Source: Phoenix dactylifera (Eukaryota; Streptophyta; Magnoliopsida; Arecales; Arecaceae). Taken from it: a stretch of 64,000 nucleotides of DNA. The first letter of the stretch is position 1; every line of letters begins with the position of its first letter. This document shows positions 57,420 through 64,000 of this stretch, one piece after another. The DNA lies in contig NW_024067792.1 of NCBI RefSeq assembly GCF_009389715.1, forward strand, positions 372,001-436,000, given 5' to 3'. Made by a program: the position numbers and the translations under genes. The notes beneath the pieces were generated by a model. That model was not told where the DNA came from. It made no database searches and worked only from the letters and a program-made list of their open reading frames with translations.

Positions 57420-60400
57420 GCAACAATTTTTTTCCTCTTCCAATGCGGCAACATGATTTGTTATGCTTATTTTATTTTGTTTGGTGACCAAAATTAATTT
57501 GCATTCATGCCTGATGTACCAAGTGAAACGGCTTCCATATGATTTAATTAATTTATCTAAAGTTTTTGTAGTTTTTAGGCATCAAGTCTGCCTGGACTTG
57601 CATAAATTTCATGGGTTTGCAAGCAGAAAAGATAAAAACAGGGAAGCGAGTAAGCGACCCATGTAGTATCAAAAAATTCCACTACAAGAGTAATGTCACA
57701 CTTGACCTCCTGGAGTACTCTCTTGTCTTGAATATTGATAGCATTGTTCATTACTAAAGAGTTGCAATGTGCTTAAAGTTTGGATATGTCAATTTGATAC
57801 TAATAATCAACAATAATCGTTTTTTCAGTATAGATATGTGGGTAGAGCCTCATGTTGTAACCTTTCTTATGTCTATAGGTGTATCCCCTCTTCGCTGCAG
57901 TTGGCACAGCTGTTGGTATCTGTTGCATGCAACTGATAAGGAATATCACCACCAACCCTGAAGTGAGGTATGCTTGGTTTCCTCTTAACAATTTCAAACC
58001 CCAAAGGAAGTAATTGATAATGAAATGAAGAGATGCAGTAATTGAAGTTAGAAGAGGTGTGTGTGCATTTACATTGCAAGCAATGTTTTAAATCCTGATG
58101 GACGGAGACGTCTTCTCCTTCTCCTCCTCCTTCTTCTGTCCTATCCCGTTCTTATGAGAAAACCAGGATAGGGCAGGACAAAAAAGAAGAAAAAAAATAG
58201 AACAAAAGAAAAAAAAGAAAAAAATAAATAAAAAGACAAAAACAGGGAATGGAAAGAAAGGAAGAAGAAAAAGAAAAAAAAGGAAAGAAAAGAGAATAAA
58301 ATAAAAAAGAAAAAAATTTAATAAAATAAAGAATGGTACATGATCGGGATAGCCTTTGGGATGAAGCAGGACAATGAGTGCCCAGCTGCATGAAACTAGG
58401 ATATTCCCATCCCATGGAGTTTATAAAACCAGCTGCTGTCTGTGGCTTCTCTGACCAAAGAAAGAATTATATATTATTGTATCTAAATTCATGTGCTTGT
58501 CTACAATCACTTCTTTAGATATTATTAGGAAAATAAATAACTGAAGGCTCATGCGAATTACTTATGAAGAGTGTAGAATAACATTATAGATCGCAAGATC
58601 ACACGCCTACCATTCCGTGGTCAATCATGCCTATTATGGGCTCATGCCTGTTTGTTCCTATTATGTTTTGATCAATAATGCTTATTTCCATGGTTGATTA
58701 CTTCCCTTTATGTTGTAAATTATCAATTTTCCATTACTTCCTCATATGCTGCATGGTATTATCTTGCACAGTATCTTGTGTAAGTCTATTATTGTCATCA
58801 TAAAAGTAGATTCTTTTTGAAGAGAGTAACAGGATGAGATATTTGAACACAAGAAGTCAAAAATTTGAAGCAAAATTCATGAAATTTTGTTAAATAATTT
58901 CAGGTTGTAACTTTGTAATTTATATCATTTTAAGGAAATATCTCAATTGTTGACTTTCTATCTCCAAGTTATATATGGATCTAGAAAACAATGTAAATTC
59001 TGGAATCCTATGTACCTTATATATATGTATGTGGCCAATTATATATATCTCAGCTCATGTGATGATATGAACTTACGAGTTTGAACTGGGAATCCTCATG
59101 TTAGTTTGAATACAGAGCCTTCAAAAACATTGATCTAGTGAAAAACAGTATATCCAATGATTTTGATTGTCATATCTGACTTTTATATAGATATGTCTCA
59201 CATAATACAATAAATTTGGAAGGAGATGTCACAATGTTAATGCAGAAACTGGAATGTTGCTGAGAAATGAGGCTTTTTGTTAGAAAATGCTAAGAATTTG
59301 AAAAAAAATTTGAACATCGGCACTCCATCGAATCTCTGATAATGCAATAATCAGACAACGGGAATTTTAGTTACCCCTTCTAAGGTACTGGTTGTTGCCT
59401 ATGTTAAACAGATATATAACAATTTAGTGATTAAAAAAAAAAATGAACATCCAATTTATTTGAGCTTATTTCTTTTTTTTTTGTCAAAATAAATAAGATC
59501 CTAATACACTTGAAGTGATAAGTGTCAAGGAACTTTTAAGCAACCTCACATTAGCTGTTGGAGAGTGTATATAAGAAGAAGTCTTGAGAAAGTATAGATC
59601 TGGCTGTGTCTAAGTGAAGGAACATTTTGGTTCGAACTAATGTAGGGGGCCATTTGTTTATTCTGTTAGATGATAGTAAAAATTAAAGGATTAGTGAGAG
59701 TTGGTCAATTATGAAGTGATAAGGTCCATGATAAAGGTGTGGTTTTCAGAGTATTTCAGATTAATGGTTATCTCATGATGCCAGAGTAATTTGATATTCA
59801 TTAAACCGAAATTTTCCTGCTTTTTTAATAACACTAGAATGCTGAAACTGAGGAATCACAGTAAGAAAAATAAGATGGCTGACAATGTGGATCTGCAATC
59901 TTTGAAATGATAGAAAAATCACATTTTTTTTTCAAAAAAAAAAGAAAACAAGTCACATATGGACTAGATGATCAAAAGATTCTGAACATTATATAACATT
60001 GGATCAACTTTCATCTGAGTTTCAAATTGCCAGTATTCTTAACAGAATTAATTTATTGCATTTTCTCCTGTTGGCTTGCAAATTCCAAATCCTCTGACTA
60101 ATTGATTTGAATGATTCTAGTATGATGATTCATATATTGGATATCAAGATCCTATGACTATGTTGTGTAATCTTTCCTTACTTGTATACGATACTCTTTT
60201 TATGAGTAATAGATAAAAAGCCTGTTTTCAAAGTAATCTGCTATATTTACCACCAAAAAAAAGGTAATCTGGTACAAATCACAAATCCTTTACTTTCTTC
60301 TCTTCTCTGCCTATTCTTAAATACATAGTTTATATATTAGGAGTAGAAGACACATCAAAATACCAAGAAATGACAATTATACGATTTGGATGTTGTACCG

Positions 60401-60929
60401 TTACTCATGAGAGCTGCTTCTCTGTCAAGAACCTCCGTACTCTTGCTAAACTAGATCTTAGTGCATCTGGGCTGCTTGTCCAAGTTCAAAATTATTGATT
60501 CAAGAGACTACTCTACCTCTCATAAGTTCTGCGTTTATCAGATTAGTCTGAGCACATCTTTCTTCCAATAATTTAAATTAGGCTATGATCCAGGTTTGTG
60601 CTATTGTGCTTATGTAATTTCAATGGTGATTTGGAAATTTTGCTTCAACATTTTTTTTTCCTCCTCATATGGCATATTGATTTTTTGTTTTCATGTGTTT
60701 TAGAAACAGATGTTATCATTCACCTTCATGAAGGATAAGAAAACCATATTGTGGCTGATGCTAATTTTATTTTGTGTACAGGGTCACAAAAGAAAATAGA
60801 GCTGCAGGAGTGCTTGATAACTTCTCAGAAGGAGAGAAATATGCAGAACATGGCCTCCGAAAATTTCTCCGCAACAAGAACCCCGAGATCATGCCATCTC
60901 TTAACAAGTTCTTTTCAGATCCAAATTGA
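57107..60929 (+). CDS. B12D / MLRQ-like mitochondrial complex I-associated protein
   Basis: A 91-residue protein of the plant B12D family, related to the MLRQ (NDUFA4-type) subunit linked to respiratory complex I, in the inner mitochondrial membrane. B12D members are induced in seeds, senescence and low oxygen. Exons: 57107-57145, 57879-57967 and 60782-60929, all GT-AG with consistent phase (0 then 2). The product starts MASFTSSRWLRPE, followed by one membrane segment (YPLFAAVGTAVGICCMQLI, about 15-33) and the family signature NPEVRVTKENRAAGVL. It ends in GEKYAEHGLRKFLRN and a short tail ending FFSDPN. No targeting presequence is needed in this family. Intron 2 is 2.8 kb and holds a purine-rich tract at 58160-58330; intron 1 holds a (TC)n(TA)n run. 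No defects seen. Confidence 0.95.
57345..57415. repeat. (TC)n(TA)n microsatellite in B12D intron 1
   Basis: TC units 57345-57387 followed by TA units 57388-57415. Same compound type as at 13517 and 56155. Confidence 0.95.
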
Positions 60930-61489
60930 AAAATTATTGGAACCTGTCCTAACTTCTGTTATTTTTGGTCCATGATTCTTCTTGCCTGGCTTTTGAAATG
61001 CTTCATTCTAGAAGAGATTGATTTTGCTGATAGGGTGGCTATACCTCCATATTTGAGTGCTGTTGGTTTCAATAAATTTGTTGAACAAAGGATTTCATAT
61101 CAGTAACTATATCATTCCACATCTTAAATTTCATGTGAGGATCTAAAATAAGCACTTGATCATAGTGCTGGTTTATATATTAACGCCAGAGTACTTTAGA
61201 AGTCTCATCCTTGTTTTAATTTGCTGCTATGATGTGAAGGTAATGGATGTTATTTATAAGTTGGTAAAGAGATTGAAAAATTCAGTAATATATGTGAGCT
61301 GTTTGATTCCCATAACTTGAAGGAATCAATCGTGCCATCTGCGGCGATTTCATCCCTATCTACAGAAGGGTCCTGTTGATGATTAGGAATGACCAGTGCT
61401 ATCATGACATGAAAAATTTAGGTCCTTTATATTGTGGTATGTTTCAATATCACAATGACAGTATCAATTCCATGTTGTACCTTCTCTCC
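60930..61489. other. B12D 3' region
   Basis: Contains the 3' untranslated region. No other gene seen. Confidence 0.35.
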
Positions 61490-61625
61490 ATGGTCTTCTT
61501 CGGAAGCCCATAAACTGTACCAAACGGTACTGACACTTAGTATGCTGAATCGGCTCCAAACCATACCGACACAGTGATAGCATGGCACCGACACGGAGCT
61601 CGATACCAAGTCGACATATTTTGTT
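61490..61625. repeat. GGTACC-like dispersed repeat, third copy
   Basis: Words such as GGTAC, GATACC, CATACCGAC and GGCACCGACAC recur, as at 2280 and 18000. Weak, old copy. Confidence 0.35.
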
Positions 61626-62826
61626 AAAAAGAGTGTTATTAGCATGGTATTAATTAATAATTGGTCCATTGTCAATCTGCTATTCTGGATCAATTTTAGT
61701 CTATTGTACGTATCTTAAGTTAACCAATGTTCTATAAGCTGATGATTTAGCTCCAGCTTCGAGAGCAACCCTCGAGGATCAATGGCAACCAAGCTATTCC
61801 ATCAAGATATTGTGAAAGATGATTGGGTAGGCTACCAAATTCTCGAAGTTTTACTGTTAGATTATGCGCCACTTTTTGAAGTCCAGTTCAGTAAAAGCTA
61901 CTGGATTTCAGAATGCTGCATTTGAATGCATTTGCCAGTTGGGCTCTGAAATAGGAGGCATTATTTCATGAAGACATGATCAAGGCCTTTTGATTCAGAT
62001 TCTAATGAGAATATAAACCAGTGCAGCTATGGATACATCAAGTCTTGTAGGATTTGATACTGAAGGTGTCATGAAGGCCCTGTGATTGAAGATAGCAGCT
62101 AGGTAGCCTGGAGAGAAGCAGAACATGTTGTGCATGACTGGTGACAATAGCACTATATGAATCAGTCATAGCTCAAGGAATAAGTATTTATGGAGTAGTG
62201 GATGAGAAACAACCCCTCCTAGTTTCGGGGGGAAAAAAAAATCAAATATACCACTCAACACAATCTATTAAACTTCCTTTGGTATGGCCACCTTTATGGT
62301 GCAAGTCGTTAATTTGGGGCCAAAATATCAATATTTCCCTTGGCGTTTTGAAAAGGAAAAAAAACTGAGGTGTAGAGGTTTGAGAGAGGTATTGTTCTAA
62401 CAAAATAAATAAATAAATAAATAAAAATGAATGACGATGACGACGACGACAAATCAAACGTGGCTGAGTCAATTGCAGGCCATTGACCCATGGTTGGATT
62501 TAGCCTTACCTGGTCCAACTCATTTAAAACCCGAACCAACTTGAAACAAACGGGACCGTTCAGCGAACCGGAATCCATTCGACGGCCAACATATCACCAG
62601 CACTGTGAAATAGAGCGGATCCCAAATAAATTCAACTACGATGCAGCTAGATGGTTGGTGTCTATCGCTTTCAGATATGTATGAACCAGGCATTTGCAAC
62701 ATAATTTTTTTATCAACATGGATGTCGATAAGATTATTGCAATGTTATATTTGATTCAAATATATGGTAATCACACAACCACAATTAAATCCCTGATGCA
62801 TCAGTGAGTTGGGAACGAATATTATT
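61626..62826. other. unassigned spacer
   Basis: No recognisable gene. Short frames on both strands at 62240-62700 overlap one another in opposite frames and share no motif. A (GAC)n-like run lies at 62436-62450. Confidence 0.3.
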
Positions 62827-63268
62827 ATTTTTGTAACAACCAAGACCTCATTCAAAATGGATAGCTGGAAGATATTATTTGAATTTCTTGATCCTATATA
62901 AGTAACCAAGATCTACCCAGCGAATAACCGATGTGGGACTAAACATATGTCCGCACGGATCCTCACATACTCCCCCCGTTCAAGCCCTGATGTCCAAGTT
63001 AGGTAAGGATACAAATCTATTCAAAATCTAATCACAGACACCACGATCGGCTTGTGATCAGCCCCAATAGATTCGTGTTGCAGTACCCCCTAATCCACAT
63101 AGGTTATAAAATAAGTCCGCTCTAATACTATTTTATTAGAACCTCATCTAAAATGACTAACTAGAATGTATTATTTGGATTCTTTGATCTTGTATAAGTA
63201 CCCAAAATCTACCCAGCAAATAACCGATGTGGAACTAAACACACGTCTGCACAGATCCTCACAATTTT
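62827..63268 (-). mobile_element. TRIM element, family 1, copy 4 (intact)
   Basis: LTRs 62832-62967 and about 63132-63263 flank a 164-bp middle. ATTTT flanks both sides (62827-62831, 63264-63268). On the minus strand the LTR begins TGTGAGGATC, contains TTTAGTCCCACATCGG and ends TTGTTACA. The middle opens with TAGTATTAGAGCGG, an altered tRNA-Met primer site, and closes with GGGGGGAG, a polypurine tract. It is the best-preserved member in the window. Confidence 0.9.
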
Positions 63269-63805
63269 AAGATACACGGATTTATCTATAAGTATCCATA
63301 TCTAGCTATCCATTCTTGTATAAGGATAATATAGCAATATCTGGTATTTGTATTCAACCAGAAAAAAGATTTTAAGAACAATATTTACTTCCAAAGGAAG
63401 GGCATATAAATTCATTTCTTATTAACGGAATAGAGGAACAAATAGAGCCAAATACTGAATATGTTTTCAGACTCATTGGCCATGCATCTATGGTTGCATG
63501 ACGCATTATGGTGCATAGATTTAATGCTTAGATGCCTAACAACACTATAACATCATCAAGATGAAATATAATATGACAAGCATTCCAGTTCTCCTGCTAA
63601 TCAAGTACACAGTTGCAGATGGTAATCATAACTTTTATGCGGTGTTGCAGACAAATCTATCTTCTTGCCGTTTCTAACATGCCGATTACTCTGACATGAT
63701 AAAACCCTCCTTCCTTGCATTCAAATTGCCATATAGCTGCTTGCTTTTTCTAATTCCATCTGGAATGCGTACGCAATGAACACTGTATATATCCATGTAA
63801 ACCAT
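63269..63805. other. unassigned spacer
   Basis: AT-rich; nothing recognised. Confidence 0.3.
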
Positions 63806-63905
63806 TTCTAGCCAACCAGTTTGCCGGACCATTTGCCTTCTTTGGTGTTAAGCAGTTCTAGCCAACCAATCTGCCGGACTATTTGCCTGCCTTGGTGTCT
63901 GAACA
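63806..63905. repeat. 50-bp tandem duplication
   Basis: Two units beginning TTCTAGCCAACCA at 63806 and 63856 with about ten differences. No larger array seen in the window. Confidence 0.85.
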
Positions 63906-64000
63906 TTGTAGTTTGCTGAAGGATGTAGCAAATATCTAATTAACTTGTAACCTCATATGAAGTCACTTTCTACCTGCATACCCTGAAACTTCTCCAAAAC

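Noticed and set aside
58152..58415. 87-codon Phe/Ser-rich minus-strand frame
   Set aside because: It is the complement of a purine-rich tract inside B12D intron 2.
62240..62702. Overlapping frames of 60-89 codons on both strands
   Set aside because: No start context, motif or splice structure; they overlap each other in opposite frames.

Overview
This is a gene-poor, retrotransposon-rich piece of plant nuclear DNA. The intron-containing genes, the GC-rich coding exons of two genes beside AT-rich introns and spacers, and the kinds of Copia, LINE and TRIM elements point to a monocot. A palm is my best guess, but it is not proven by anything in the window.

Four host genes are supported. (1) MPP10, a component of the U3 snoRNP, lies on the minus strand in 13 proposed exons (22555 down to 11537). 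(2) A peroxisomal acyl-activating enzyme (AAE1/AAE11-like, C-terminal SRL) lies on the minus strand in two exons (36711 down to 34886). (3) A family-2 plant O-methyltransferase lies on the plus strand in two exons (45930-47083). (4) A B12D/MLRQ-type mitochondrial complex I-associated protein lies on the plus strand in three exons (57107-60929). They do not form a pathway cluster; each is an isolated gene in a sea of repeats.

Layout. 1-10.4 kb: a TRIM element, then an old Copia element broken by a solo LTR, a 5'-truncated LINE and an unidentified segment. 11.5-22.6 kb: MPP10, whose intron 5 carries a fragment of plastid rpoB. 22.8-24.7 kb: LINE scraps and a solo TRIM LTR. 25.0-31.9 kb: a nearly complete Copia element (Copia-1) with a perfect 5-bp target duplication and three strong hairpins at the start of each LTR. 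32.8-43.2 kb: two copies of a ~1.75 kb duplicated block flanking the acyl-activating enzyme gene, a LINE fragment and a decayed minus-strand Copia. 44.2-45.8 kb: two different miniature LTR elements, one with only 59 bp between its LTRs. Then the O-methyltransferase gene, a foldback MITE, a young Copia (Copia-2, 260-bp LTRs with TA...TA ends, five nonsense codons all from C-to-T or G-to-A changes), a 2.06-kb solo LTR with a 36-bp tandem array, the B12D gene, and a further TRIM.

Exon coordinates were placed by hand from GT-AG sites, reading phase and remembered family conservation. Nothing was aligned by software.
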